Assembly: GCA_013115145.1 (NCBI GenBank)
Contig: JAAPAO010000286.1
Coordinates: 1 to 40,471, forward strand
Source of the DNA: Perkinsus chesapeaki
Taxonomy: Eukaryota > Perkinsozoa > Perkinsida > Perkinsidae
Length of the DNA: 40,471 nt
Reading direction: 5' to 3'
Every line of letters starts with the position of its first letter. Position 1 is the first letter of the stretch. Made by a program: the position numbers and the translations under genes. Under the pieces are notes generated by a model. That model was not told the DNA's origin. It was given only the letters and a program-made list of their open reading frames with translations, and did not search any database. Shown here in pieces: positions 1-11,668 of this stretch.

Positions 1-1110
1 TTGTATCGTCGGACTCCACAATCGTTACCAGTATTTCGTGTTCAGTTATTCGCAAGGTGTCCATTCTCGAGCAAATGTGCCGCCAATGATGGAGACCACA
101 AAGTATGTATTTATGACTTATAGTGGAGGACTGTACTCCACCCTCCCTGCGGGGCACATCTTCAAGATGCGCGCTCTCCTATGTCTACTCAATCTCCCAT
201 ATTGTCAGCTTAGGTCAAGAAGTTATATTTTGTCCATAGCTCTTAGTAAGAGCCTCTTACCCAAAGCTAGTGAAGCTGAGAGTCTTGTGTATCGTGGAAG
301 CCAGACTCTGAGTATACAAGTCTTAGGTAATCTTTCTGTTGGCAGCGTCTGGAATCCTTCTGTTGCATTCTTCATATCTAACCATTGTTCTTACTGTTAT
401 TCGCACTATTCCTCACGGTCAGGACAGCTCTCCGTCTATTCCCGGTACAACTATACAATAGATTAGAGAGCCGTGGATCAAACCGAATCATGTAGGCAGT
501 CCACAACTGAGTGCACATGAGAGCAAGAGGCACTGCTATACGATTTAACACACTTTAGAAGGACGTTTTTATCGGACAAAATGTATCGAATGTGGAACAA
601 TAGCAGGTACAAGCCATTGACTTTAAGGTGTCCTGCTACTATAGATCATTCAGTTGAGCGCAAACTGTTCTCGGCAGATCAGAACTGCACTGAGGTGGGT
701 TTTCTGGATACAGTGTAGTAGACTCTGTGGAGAAATCCCGAAAACGGTTCCCCTCTGATGTAGTGTAATTACGTCCAGGCAGTTGGTCCATTTTCATCTC
801 ACCGATTACTAATTATTCATCCGCTACCACTTCGTCCAATCAGAATGGCCGGTACTCAGTTTTGACTCATTCGAGGACCTGCAGCTCTTCTCTGACTAAG
901 GTCAGAGCTGCTTTGCGTGGAAAGCGCCCCGCGTCACCAACCCCAACGATGAGGTTCAGCCTGCAGCAGCGTCCAGCAGCTCTTGTGTAATCGTATCTTT
1001 CGCTTGATGTTTTCATGTGTGTGTGCCTTCTTAAGTGATGTGTTGTGTGACTTAACTTGTGTCCGTGTTATTGTCCGATGCTTGCGAGAAGTTAGGTAAT
1101 GCTATTTCTG
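1..1110. other. No gene resolved
   Basis: About 1.1 kb with short open frames only. A 142-residue plus-strand frame at 38-466 has no recognisable motif, no convincing splice context and ordinary noncoding texture, so it is not called. Distal exons of the minus-strand C2-domain gene to the right may extend in here, but I could not join any in frame. Confidence 0.4.
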
Positions 1111-1189
1111 AGCCCTACCACAGTTGATTTGAAGCGAGACATATACGATCGGTGAAATGGCACTGGATGGAGCGGCAGCAGAACTGCCA

Positions 1190-2257
1190 AGGTGGATGAA
1201 ATGACAATGGATGAATCAACAATGGATCAAGAGAAAATGGCACGGGTGTATGGTGGGATTTGCAGTGGACATCAAGCGAGCCGTAAAAGTCCTGAAACTC
1301 CGCAACACCATTGCTGGTCATGTCGACTTCTCCGGTAGACTCCTTCACTCCACCGATATCAAACTCTATCGAATACTCTTGGCAACCTAAGGTAGCTGTG
1401 AGAAGATCACCAAAGCGCAAGTCGTGTCATCATAGGGGAAGAGGTCATGACAGTATGGAAGACGTAAATAGGTTGCTAGGCAAACAGCATGCACAAGTTA
1501 CCCAGCGCTGAGGCACTTTGGTACCTGCGATCTTAAGACCGGTGATTTTAGGGTTCATTATGGAGATAAAAAAAGAGGGCCTATAGCCATGAGATAATTA
1601 GGAATATCATCATCGTCATCTTCTTCAGATGAACTCTCTACTTCTTGTTCGTCAGCCTAAGGCGAACAGAAATCACATCAACTTCAGATGCGGAGAGACT
1701 GAGTAGGCCCTACCTTCGCCGCCTCATAATCATCATCACTATCGCCAGACATATTGTAACCAATATCGACAACGAAAGTTTCAAACTCTATACGAGCACC
1801 CAGACACACTTGACTTAGCGGTATCTTCACTTGACCTTCCTCAGCGTCCATCAACCTAGTGATAAAGGATAACCATAACACATACAGAAGATGCTACTCG
1901 GTTAGTGCAATGGTGAACTGCGCCCAGTTGCTGTATCTGCTGCCCTGTTCAGTATATCCTATGGATCCTGTCATCTCCTAATAATAACCCTCAGTCGCCG
2001 AAGTGTGAATTCATCCTTACAAACATCTGTACGTAATAATGTTTGCAATAGACATAAAAAGACGCCATAAAGTCCTCAAACTCAACGACTCCCATTCGAC
2101 CTCTAATCACGGGCGACTCTTCTCTGGTGCCAGCAAGTTCAAGCGTGACATAGTATTCTCTCTCCCCTGGCAAAACTAACTCCGTTTACTAATGCAGACG
2201 GGCTACCACTTGTGGGCTCTTACCTGTCTTTGGCATATTCCGTAGCTTCACTTCCAT
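1190..2257 (-). CDS. C2-domain protein with acidic linker (3' end unresolved)
   Basis: The likely start is the ATG at 2257. Exon 1 (2257-2224) joins 2166 and reads through LRNMPKTGEREYYVTLELAG, the opening strands of a C2 (Ca2+/phospholipid-binding) beta-sandwich, on to VVEFEDF, the usual 'FNE-F' position. A later exon near 1865-1713 carries EEGQVKIPLSQV, like the end strands of a C2 domain. Next comes an acidic run with five consecutive Asp residues (about 1670-1610). A second C2-like start (KITGLKIAGTKVPQ) follows near 1545-1510, then YSIEFDIGG and VAEFQDFYGSLDV at 1380-1270. C2 domains dock proteins on membranes or mediate protein contacts. The order C2, acidic linker, C2 fits a multi-C2 adaptor. 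The 3' end was not found; it could lie below 1190. Family assignment rests on motif spacing only. Confidence 0.5.
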
Positions 2258-2775
2258 TATAACTCACCGTCAATGGCGCTGATATCCTCATCGAGAAGGG
2301 TATCTGTAGTCAGTACAGGTAAGGGTTAACATGTCATGAATGACTCACATCATCAAAGGCATCCCTTGATGTCATTCCCTTGTGTGCTAGTAGCACAGTG
2401 CTACAGCCATTCTCAATAAACAAAGAAGCAGCAGCAGCAGCCAAACTTAAGAGGTATCCTATACCGACAATGCTGTTGTTGGCTCAGTGGTGATTCGTTC
2501 CTAGCGACTATGGGACACTTGCGTCTTTGTGCGCATCAAATGCTACTTGTGTGAGGCGATCAGCGAAGGAGACCTTCGCCAGGTCATTTCGACATGCTAA
2601 ACCTCCCCAGTTGCTCGTAGTTCCAGCAGTCGTCCTGCAGAACCGCGGTGTTACCGTTTACAATGTTAACAGGTGCTTCTGCATACCCGCCCCAGTACTC
2701 GGCAACTCAATTCTCTATAAAGTGGAAACGTTACCTTCACAAAATACCAACTAAGACTTAATCTCATAAAACAAA
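2258..2775. other. Intergenic, no gene seen
   Basis: About 520 bases between the stop of the FGAM synthase gene and the start of the C2-domain gene, both on minus. It should hold the 3' UTR of the former and the promoter of the latter. A short AGC run (about 2426-2442) is the only simple feature. Confidence 0.5.
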
Positions 2776-5700
2776 CTATAGTGCCTTCAGCTGCTCCACA
2801 TCGAGGTCCATGTCCTCGGCAACCGATACCATCGTTGCTGTCATACGACCAGTCATGCCACCACCACCACCGAACTCGGGGGCCATCCTGCTCTCCGACC
2901 ACTCCACTATATTCCTAAACATAGTCGCCCACGGACTGCCCCTGATGCCCTTCCACTCCCTAGGCATCCAAGGCCACTGCCAGGTCATAGAGCAGCGCTC
3001 TGGATGAGGCATCATAGCGAGATGTCTGCCATCAGGGGTAACCAAGCCGGCGATACCGTCGATCGAACCATTGGGGTTGAAGGGGTACACCGACGTGGGG
3101 GCACCTTGGTCATCGACGTATCTCAGAGGGGCCAAATGTGAGTCCATAACCTAACAACGCGGATGCAACGGCTTAAGCCTGGAGGAACCACCTTAGTGTA
3201 AACATCTCTATCGGGGAACAAAGCCCTCCCCTCCCCATGGGCTATCCATACGCCCAAGACACTGCCGCCCATCCCTCTAAACCAGGTGCCAATTGCTGGT
3301 GAAGCCGGGTCCAACGCCACAGATACGAAACGAGACTCGTAGCGGCCGGAACGATTGTGAACAAACCTAACAAAGGTGCCAAGGGACTTCCTTTGGCTGG
3401 GACAGGAGCTTACCTTGCACGTTGAGCCAAGTCTAGCATGCCTCCCTTATCTGTCTTGCCTGGCACCCAGCCCAACAGGCTCATCAGCTGGCAACCATTA
3501 CAGACACCGAGGGAGAAGGTGTGCTGAAGCATGATACGTAGTAACACTGTGCTGTATAGTAGCAGCACTTTGCTAGTGTTACTACCTCTTCATCATAGAA
3601 CCTCTGTAGTTGATCACGGCATCTGGTATTAAAGGTGGCCTTACCAGCCCAACCCTTAGCCGAGTCCAATACATCACCGTAAGAGAACCCTCCAACAAAG
3701 GCTACTCCGGCGAAACCTGACATCCTCGACCCTTCCTCCTCGACCACAGATCCCCTGGACCTCACCTTGCAGTGTCGTCCTTCCCGTGGCGATATCGCCC
3801 ATGATGACATCTACCGGCAGAGCCCCCGCGTTCCAAAAACTCGCCGCCATCTCCCGATCGCCATTGGAGCCTTCCTCTCTAATAATCGCCACACGTACCT
3901 TCCTTTGGGTGGACGCTGGAGCCCTGGGAAGGGGGGCGAAGGTCAAACGATAGGGCGGGGTGGTGGTCCTTGAGGCCATCACATCTGAAAGAGATGGTCA
4001 TGACGACGACACGGCACGTCGTGTTAGTGCGGCGGACCTCTCTCCTGTCGAACACACGTAACATCAGCCTGGAGCTCCTCCAGCTTAAAGCTGGTCTTCT
4101 CCCACTGAAGCCTAATATCCTTCACGCTCTCCACCATCAACTGCCGTCGAGCTCCGCCTTTCATTCTCAATTCAACCTCGACATTCGTGCTGCCGCTGAC
4201 ACCGTTGCCCAACACTTTGCACTTGGTTTTCTCCCCGTAGGCAGCCATGACTGTTGGCACGTTGCTCGTGGCAACCTCCAGAATGAGCCCTGGCCCCTCA
4301 CTGAAGAGGTACTCCATAACATTCCCACTGCCGCCTTCATCTTCACGGAGATTGCCCTCATCGATCGATATAAGGTATCCATTATGGCCGCCAGACATTA
4401 TCATCTCGCATGCGGCAACAAGCAGGCCTCCGTCCGACCGATCGTGGCCAGCGGAAATTACTCCGCGGGAGATGAGGTCCTAAAATGGCAAATAGTGAGG
4501 CGCCGGAGAGCAGCTTGTCCGCACCTGGGTGACCAGGAAGGCATGCCTGAGCTGGTCCACGTGGAAATCGCTAATCCTGCCATCAGCATTCAGGTGGCCG
4601 CTCTGCAGCATCACGTGGGCAAGTGAGGTGCCCTTGAGGGAGGGACATGAGTCCAAGTCGACCAATAATAATACGGACTCCGACGGTGATAGTTTAACGT
4701 CAGGAGTGACCTTAACTGTGACATCAGGTACTGCTCCATACACCGATACGACCACTTCACCAGGGGCCTAAGATAATACAAAAAAGCTATGAAGAGCGTG
4801 TATGGTCGCACATCGAACCCCTCCGAGAGTGAATTCCCCTCTGTGTATTTTCTATCGAAACCCTGAGCCTGGGTGCAACCTCCCTGCTAGGCTCACCTTA
4901 ACAGTCTCCTTGTTGTCCTCTGGTCCATCATCCCTCCTAGGGCACTGAGCCGCCATGCTAAGGGAATCCTTACCACCATCGATAGCAATGCCAATATCAG
5001 ACATAACCTCATCGATTGCCTCCGCCACTTTCAGCATCTTGTATCCCTCTCCAGGCAGCTTGGCCGCCCACATCCAGTTGCCACTGCATCGCACATCCTC
5101 AAGATTCTCCAGCTTAACCCATACAAGATTCGTCAGAGCTTCAGCAACAGCCAGCCTGGCCATTGCTCTCAGTGAGGAATCATCTCCAGAGAGACCAATG
5201 ATCGGTCTCTCCCCAATGGCCGTTGCCGAGCCTTGGATACTGAGCATCGATGTTGCTGTTACTGCTACGTTTGCCAGTGGTGTGTGGAATGGTCCCACAC
5301 ACTGCTGTTGGGCAATGAGACCGGTGACGGAGCGATCGACCTTGTTGCAGAGGAACCTCTTGGAGCCCACTGACACTAACCGCATAACCTGAAGACATTA
5401 CTAAGGCCTCTCCACCTGGCACCTGGCCAATTGATCATTTTCATCAAGATTCAACAAGGAGACAATTAAATGCAATGTTTTATTGATAGATTCCCCAATT
5501 GGTAAGTACGGGCCGATTTCACATACATTCCCCCCCGCAGTCGGCGAGCCCTCCCAACCTACCTTCCACAGAGCCGTCTTCACATCCTCCTCGAAGTGAC
5601 CGAGTTTGTGATCGACCGACTTAGGCTTGGTAAGATGGAATGTCTTCTGTGGCATTTTACAGAGCACCTTATCAAGCGGCAGATCCACAGGTACTTTACC

Positions 5701-7743
5701 ATCTCTGTCGACCACCCTGCATCGACCAGTCTTAACAACACTACCAACCTTCGACCAGGGCGCCCCCTCCCTACGACACAGATCTCCCAGCAGCCCCAGC
5801 TTGCTCTCTGGTAGAAGTAACGCATCATTCTCCTGATACTCAGCTATCCACAGCTCCAACGCGGACATACTGGGATCACCAATCAGCATGTGTTTCATGT
5901 CAATCTCGAGGCCAGTCGGCTCCCCTATCTCCTTGAGGACGTTGCCGGCCCCACCAGCCCCTTGGTCATGGATAGACAGCACCGGGTTGGCCTCGCCCAT
6001 CTCTACTAGGTAACGGATGACCCTATTAACACGCTGGAGCATCTGAGGATCTCCTCTTTGCACCGCATTAAAGTCTAACTCTTCCTGGTTCTCCCCGGCC
6101 ACCATAGAGCTCGCTGCACCCCCACCAACCCCAAGGCGATAGGCCGGTCCACCCAACTTAACTATGGCCGCTCCTGGCATCGGCGGGGTCTGCTTCAATC
6201 TGTGCCGGCAGTCCATCGCCCCGAGGCCACCGCTCATCATTATAGGCTTCACCCACTCGATACGTTCCCCACCAACCACAGCCCCATAGCTTCGGCAAAA
6301 CCCATTCACAACAGGTTCGCCAAATTTATTACCGTAATCGCTGGCTCCATTGGAGGCTTGTATGAGGATGTCTACAGGGGCGGCCAGATTGCTCGGGTAC
6401 CGCCAAGATCGGTCCTCCCAGTCGACTTCATGCTCCTCATCTTCGAGATAGAGCGCTCCCACACAGTAAGCCGCAGTGCCCGCCACCACCAGGCTGCCTC
6501 GACCTGTACTTTGGCCATCTCTCAGTCGCCCACCAGTGCCAGTTTCAGCGCCAGGGAACGGGGCCACTCCACAAGGGAAGTTGTGGGTTTCGCATGTGAA
6601 GGTTATATCATATATAAGGGAGCTCTCGGCAAAGTCGCCAGTACTCATGTCAGGCAGCAGGCCAGTGAAGCCTCCAGCAGCTCCCCGGATGGCGGAACTG
6701 TTATCACTGAAGGCCACTGTGGAAGCGTTCGGACGACCGCCTTCCTTCTCCCTCTGCTGAACTCTTTTGTATGGGCTCTTAACGAGCTGGAAAAGTGTAT
6801 GGGGCACCTCCTCCCCGTCAACGACCAATTTACCACCGAAAAACCAATGTCGTGAGTGCTCACTGTTACCCTGGGCTAGATCGAAACATTCAACCTAATA
6901 GAGACGAGTAGGCCAGGGCGGCCACCTTCCGTGCTTACCGTGGTGGGATTGCGTTTAAGGTCGTCCCTGAACAACTTGACATAATAATCGATGTCCTGAG
7001 AATCGTACCCGAGACCATTGGATTCTGATAAAGCCACCATGAAGGCTAATTCCACTGGCCTCCCCTACCGCTGAAGCTTTCCAAAGCCTTCTGGCCCTCT
7101 CCCATCACGTCCACTTCTCCCCATGGGGCCGGCTTGGCCGCTTCTGCATACAGGAAGCCTCCAGATGCAACAGGATACTCCATCTCAGTCATACGGTCAT
7201 GGATCTAAGTGGGGTAATTCCAGTCCGGGAAAGAGACTGGCATCACCACCTGGGATAGAAAAGTGGCGCGTTGCTCGGTCGAGGATGGGCGCTTGATGAG
7301 ATACCTCCTGGTTCCTGAAGTGAGGGCCGTAAAGGAGAGTGCAGTTCTAATCGAGCTTACTCTCAATCCTTTCAATGCTGGAGATGCCAGCAGACAAGCA
7401 AATACTGACAGCGTTGGTGCACCAGGCGGTAACAAATTGCTGCCTTGGCCCGACTTCAACCACCTCTGTCGAACCGTCCTTAGCTTCGGTTAAAGAAGTC
7501 TCTTTGGTAGCAACACTTCCCAAACACGGGAATGTCTCTTGGAGGAGCCACAGGAGGCGGTTTTCCTCTTCAACAGTAAGGACAGTACCGGTGACCTGCT
7601 ATGGCAATGCAGAGGTTAACTTCGCCTTCATCAGCTACTTGAACGTTGAAGCATATTTCTTGTTCGATAACAACAACGTCCGAGTTTCTTAAACTCCTTG
7701 GCTCGACTCTGCGATAGAAACGAAGTGGCGAGGATGTGTTCAT
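2776..7743 (-). CDS. PFAS: Phosphoribosylformylglycinamidine (FGAM) synthase, 14 exons, 1381 aa
   Basis: It catalyses the fourth step of de novo purine synthesis: FGAR + ATP + glutamine to FGAM, in the cytosol. Exons (minus): 7743-7639, 7595-7361, 7314-7250, 7204-7069, 7024-6939, 6894-5563, 5388-4897, 4767-4525, 4479-4038, 3984-3766, 3716-3586, 3523-3414, 3366-3192, 3150-2776. They sum to 4146 bases, exactly 1382 codons. Order: N-terminal PurS-like part, linker, synthetase halves (NSEHSRHWFF, CETHNFPCGVAPFPGAETGT, GVGGGAASS, NVAVTATS, AVAEALTNLV, HDRSDGG), then a C-terminal class-I glutaminase. Nucleophile Cys1170 lies in LGVCNGCQL; His1306 and Glu1308 lie in MMPHPER. The domain set is the large single-chain type, closest to animal and plant proteins. 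A Gly-rich tail of roughly 35 residues extends beyond the usual C-terminus. Introns run from 41 to 174 bases. The start is the first ATG before FYRRVEP and follows a non-coding stretch. Function is secure. Confidence 0.97.
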
Positions 7744-8004
7744 CCCAGCTAACGGGTAAAACAAGGAGGTAAAACCCTAAGTACACAGGAGTGCAAGCAT
7801 GTCCCAACCGCCTCCCCAATACAACAGATCGCTGGTAACCAATGTGAATCTATTTCTAGCAGCCGCCACAGTTATTACAACTATAACTGAGTTATATGCC
7901 CGCAAATAAAGCCCTAATGCCGTGAAACTGTGTTGAAACGCAAAGTGCGCATACTGAGCACATGCACCAACCGGGGAGCCACGAAGAAAGTTTGCTCTCT
8001 ACAA

Positions 8005-8076
8005 GCCGGTTTAGCTTAGTGGTAGAGCGTCAGTCTTGTAAACTGAAGGTCGGCGGTTCGATCCCGCCATCCGGCT
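8005..8076 (+). tRNA. tRNA-Thr (anticodon TGT)
   Basis: Cloverleaf: acceptor GCCGGTT/ATCCGGC with one T-T mismatch, D arm GCTT...GAGC, anticodon stem TCAGT/ACTGA with loop CTTGTAA, T arm GGCGGTTCGATCCCGCC, discriminator T. No intron. A TTTT run at 8078-8081 serves as the RNA polymerase III stop. Lies 260 bases upstream of FGAM synthase, on the opposite strand. Confidence 0.95.
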
Positions 8077-8253
8077 ATTTTGTAGACGAGTTTGCCTTCC
8101 TTGTGAATGTACGAGCAAATTTCTGAGGCCATAGCCTCCCTTGAAGCACCTCCTAGGTAAAAGAGAGACTGGAGTTGTCTATTGAAACCAAACTAACAAG
8201 CAATCACAGAGCTTCCGATCTGAACACGAGAACGGCTCAGCTAAAATATCACA

Positions 8254-8327
8254 GCTCCGGTGGCTCAATCGGATAGAGCGTTGGACTTCTAATCCAAAGG
8301 TTGCGGGTTCAAGTCCCGCCCGGAGTA
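8254..8327 (+). tRNA. tRNA-Arg (anticodon TCT)
   Basis: Acceptor GCTCCGG/CCGGAGT (first pair G-T), anticodon stem TTGGA/TCCAA around loop CTTCTAA, T arm GCGGGTTCAAGTCCCGC, discriminator A. Intronless, same strand as tRNA-Thr and 177 bases downstream of it, with its own internal promoter boxes. Confidence 0.95.
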
Positions 8328-8802
8328 ATTTCAAATTTGAAAAGTCATTGCAATTCTCGTTTTACGCGAACGGACGAGACGTTCAGTAGTTGCTTAGTCC
8401 TGATTATATCTCAGCATTATACAGTACCGCAAAACTCAACACCACGCCTAATAGTGTACACAAAACTGTTGAAAGGGAGTAATGCCATAACCTAATCAAT
8501 TATGCAAATTTTGGGACTTCTGCGCTGCCAGTCGGACGCTTATTCGGTACAGCCTTTGAGAAAGAACATCTCCGATGGATAAGAGCACTACCACCATAGC
8601 AAATACATACGGGACTGAGGAACAGTAGTTCAGGCAACTTCAACAATCTAACAACTATCTCACCCCATGTGGACCACACACACGTTTTACTAAGGCCATC
8701 GACGGTCATCAGAGCATACGCGGAGCACACTGGATCGATACATGCATTGGTTCTAGAGTCATACCTAATACCCAATATGCGGCACGAGTCACTGGAAACA
8801 CA
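8328..8802. other. No gene resolved
   Basis: The trailer of tRNA-Arg, then about 450 bases with no clear feature. A 91-residue minus frame (8500-8775) lies just beyond the protease stop. It has no protease motif, so a further terminal exon is possible but unsupported. Confidence 0.4.
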
Positions 8803-10596
8803 CTACCGTTGTTGGCCTATGCATGCCGGCTTTAAAGCACAACCAAATCCAGCACTCGCAGTGGCTTCATTGGATGGCTTCACGACCTCAAACCCGACCC
8901 TGTTCCCGGCCCAGGTGATATTCGAGAATGCCGCGCGCAATGCTCGAATGCCGAATATAATCGGAGTGTTGGTGAACTCTCCTGTGAGCTGCGAACTGAA
9001 GCTCTGGAGACAGAGTGTCTTTTTGTCCTCCATCAGTAACGCCTCCAATGGTAAAGAGAAGGTAGGGGATGTCCTGAGACGTTAGTAATGCTGCCAGTTA
9101 TAAGGCAGCCGCCTCACCTATCTTCGTCGAGGCGGAAACTGAGTGTTGGCAAAGGACCATCGGCGATGCAAGTACGGTTACTGCTACTGCAGTGTAATGA
9201 TGATGCCCAACCGAGAAGGGACTCCAAAAATACCGAAGGAACTATTAAACATTCATGTAGTGTACCTAACCGTGTATGGCAATTATGTCGCTACAGCGCA
9301 ACCAGTGATAAAGCTCACTTGCGACGGCCAACCAACTTGAGCTAATATCGGGAGTCAGCATTCCAGATCCGCACATGGTGGGGTGATATCTGCCCAGTAG
9401 TAATTCCCGCCATATTGTGGCTCGACATTCCTTACACCATGAACCCGGGGTAACGAGGTAACCGCGGACCCGAGTCCTGCAGTCCTTCGCTCCAGATTCC
9501 TTGGCCAGAGGGAAGGTCGCCATTCCAGAAAAGAAGTCTAGAGTTTGGCAGGTCCAAAGTAACGCCTTGCAAATCTCCGTCTGTTTTGCAGAAGTCTGCG
9601 ATTGTGGAATCGTTCCGACACGTGAAGGCCGCTTCTGAGATACACCGTCATCAAGCCCCAAGCCGGTGTTGATCTGATCTTACTCGCAAGACCCAAGACA
9701 CCGGCTGATTCCCCGTTCGCTGATATCTGCCAAAAACACAACTCAAGGCCAGCATAGACCGCCGAGGAATTGAACGTAAGGCTCGTAACTCAGGCGACAG
9801 ACTAGGCGCGCAACTTGGGAACCGCGAGATCCCTTCCTACACCGCCAGTGATCCCTTCAGTGCCGTCCAAAGCCACACGGAGAGGAATTGAAACACTTCT
9901 GTTGACTGAACTAATCGACGCTTCTTCCACCACCTAAGACGATGTATCGAGTTTAGACCACTGCAATCTCGTCGCGCTACTCAAGCGTACCTCAATCCCC
10001 TCGTATTTAAAGTATCGCGGTCCGTCCAAATTAAGATAGTGGGTTGTTTCTGACAGACACACCTAGCTACGAGGTCCCGTGGTTGAACTATAGAAGAAGC
10101 AAGCGAACAGACTGTGCGGCGTTACTTCGCGCTTTATGCCAGTCCATGTCCTTGCTGGGCTCACACTTATAGAAGTCGCCAAATTTAGGAATATCGGCGT
10201 AGCATTCCGCCGGATTCCTGCAAGCTTGAACAGTGTTGCTGGCGTCAATGTTGTAGCATGCATCAGTTCGCTTTCCTGGGCCACAAGCAACCTACACGCC
10301 AAAGTAAGACAGGCGAGTCTACTATGTTCTTTTAACACGCGAATATAAAGATAGGTTCGGCGAGACAAGAGCTTCGCTCACTATTCGCTAACCCAACCAT
10401 TCCCATGTAGTACCGTTACAGTATCCGAGCCCATACTGTCTACAAGAAGCATCAAATCTTGTGCCGGTGAGCCTATCTGCACTCGGATACCCAGCCGTTC
10501 TCCTACTCGATCCAATGGCTGGATAATATAAGCTGCACAGCTTAGGAGAATGTGGTTAAGGAGGAGGAGCAGTGCAGTGAGACATAGGTGTCCCAT
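8803..10596 (-). CDS. Pepsin-type (A1) aspartyl protease-like protein with signal peptide, exons partly resolved
   Basis: It begins at ATG 10596 with a hydrophobic leader (MGHLCLTALLLLLNHILLS), then the N-lobe strands RVQIGSPAQDLMLLVDSMGS. This matches the family pattern 'iGtPpQ-f-llvDTGS', but the active-site DTGS reads DSMGS. Later minus exons carry a Cys-containing segment (ECYADIPKF...KCEPSKD, about 10225-10145), then AGVLGLASKIRSTPAW (about 9705-9655), equal to the pepsin 'GILGLG' flap region. Further on is PYLLFTIGG (about 9070), and the C-lobe closing strands IIFGIRALRAAFSN and NRVGFE (about 8965-8900) run to a stop at 8803. A1 proteases hydrolyse peptides at acid pH in the endomembrane or extracellular space. 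The second catalytic Asp was not located because the middle exons are unsolved. It may be an active protease or a catalytically altered relative. Confidence 0.65.
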
Positions 10597-10689
10597 TGTC
10601 TGGGTTAAGAAGGCTGTTTATGGCAAATAAACACAACCCCGATGTTTCTTGGTGAAAAGCCCAAAAATCAAGCGAACGCGCTTCGTAAA

Positions 10690-10771
10690 CGACACCTGAG
10701 GGATTCGAACCCTCGCGGGCAGAGCCCAACGGCTTAGCAGGCCGCCGCCTTAACCACTCGGCCAAAGTGTC
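10690..10771 (-). tRNA. tRNA-Ser (anticodon GCT)
   Basis: Minus strand, class II tRNA with a long variable arm. Acceptor GACACTT/AGGTGTC, D arm GGCCGAGTGGTTAAGGC, anticodon loop CTGCTAA, T arm GAGGGTTCGAATCCCTC, discriminator G. It sits 94 bases upstream of the protease start and is read in the same direction. Confidence 0.95.
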
Positions 10772-11668
10772 CTTGAGAATTGTTGTGGGATAGGTGGTCT
10801 GCCCAGCTTCTACAGACGAAGATCCTGTCATTGAGCGGCACCATTTGAGCCCATTATTTGGAACACTTTGAAGGGGGTCTTTAAGTAAATGACTTGAGCT
10901 CTTGATGTGACTGGATAGCACCGTCACGGAGTTCAGCTGGTCTATATATCAAGGAAATCTTAGCCGACTTAGGAGCCTCCGCTACCAGGGGGTCCGGGCC
11001 AACCCTCGGTAACCCTGTATTGATACAGTATTATTAACACTCACATCAGGGAGAGTCCGGAGAAGCTTGCTAGGCAATAGCTTGCGCACTTAATATGCAG
11101 GAATGCTTTGAGTGAGTTCGTTGGCTGACAACCAGCAAACCAGGCTAACCAATGGTCATCGACACTCTACGATGTTTTATTGCTGCAAAGTAAGTTGGCT
11201 TCGTCAGCTGGGCCACATTCAGAGCCGCGCTGGCAATCATATTGCGGAAAAATAAATTATAATCGATGGAGCTTGTCTGGGAAAGGGACGGAAGACATAA
11301 AACAAAATGAGGCACCATGCCTACTAGGCATGCCTAATCGAACTCTTTCCTGCTTAAGACATTGAAAAGAAAGGAAACCCCGAGAAGAGTTCGCACGATC
11401 CCTTGTATTCTGCAACACTCACTCCATGCGATGTGACTTGTGCGTGAGGTGCGGCGCCGTTATACTTTGTATTTGCGTATTTGTACAATCGGATCGATGA
11501 GAACGCGACGACTTCCATCGTGAAACGTCAAAACTATAGTATTGAAAGCTCCAAGGGTTCTAGCGTGAATCATCATGATAACGACGGCTCAGACAAAATA
11601 GGTTTCCGTGAAGTATCTAATCAAGCAAATGAATGCTCGGTGAGAGTCACAGTTAGGAGGACAAAATG
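10772..11668. other. Intergenic, about 900 bases
   Basis: No gene seen. Two compact perfect hairpins are present: CTGTAT..ATACAG at 11016-11029, and an odd-length palindrome ATGCCTACTAGGCAT at 11317-11331. This spacer lies between the upstream side of tRNA-Ser and the 3' end of the gamma-glutamyl hydrolase gene. Confidence 0.5.

Noticed and set aside
38-466. 142-codon plus-strand open frame
   Set aside because: No motif, no leader, no splice partners, and composition like the surrounding noncoding DNA; a frame this long is expected occasionally by chance in 40 kb.
6202-6855. 217-codon plus frame, and similar long frames at 3970-4626 and 4955-5392
   Set aside because: They are antisense to well-supported FGAM synthase exons, whose codon bias opens the opposite strand.
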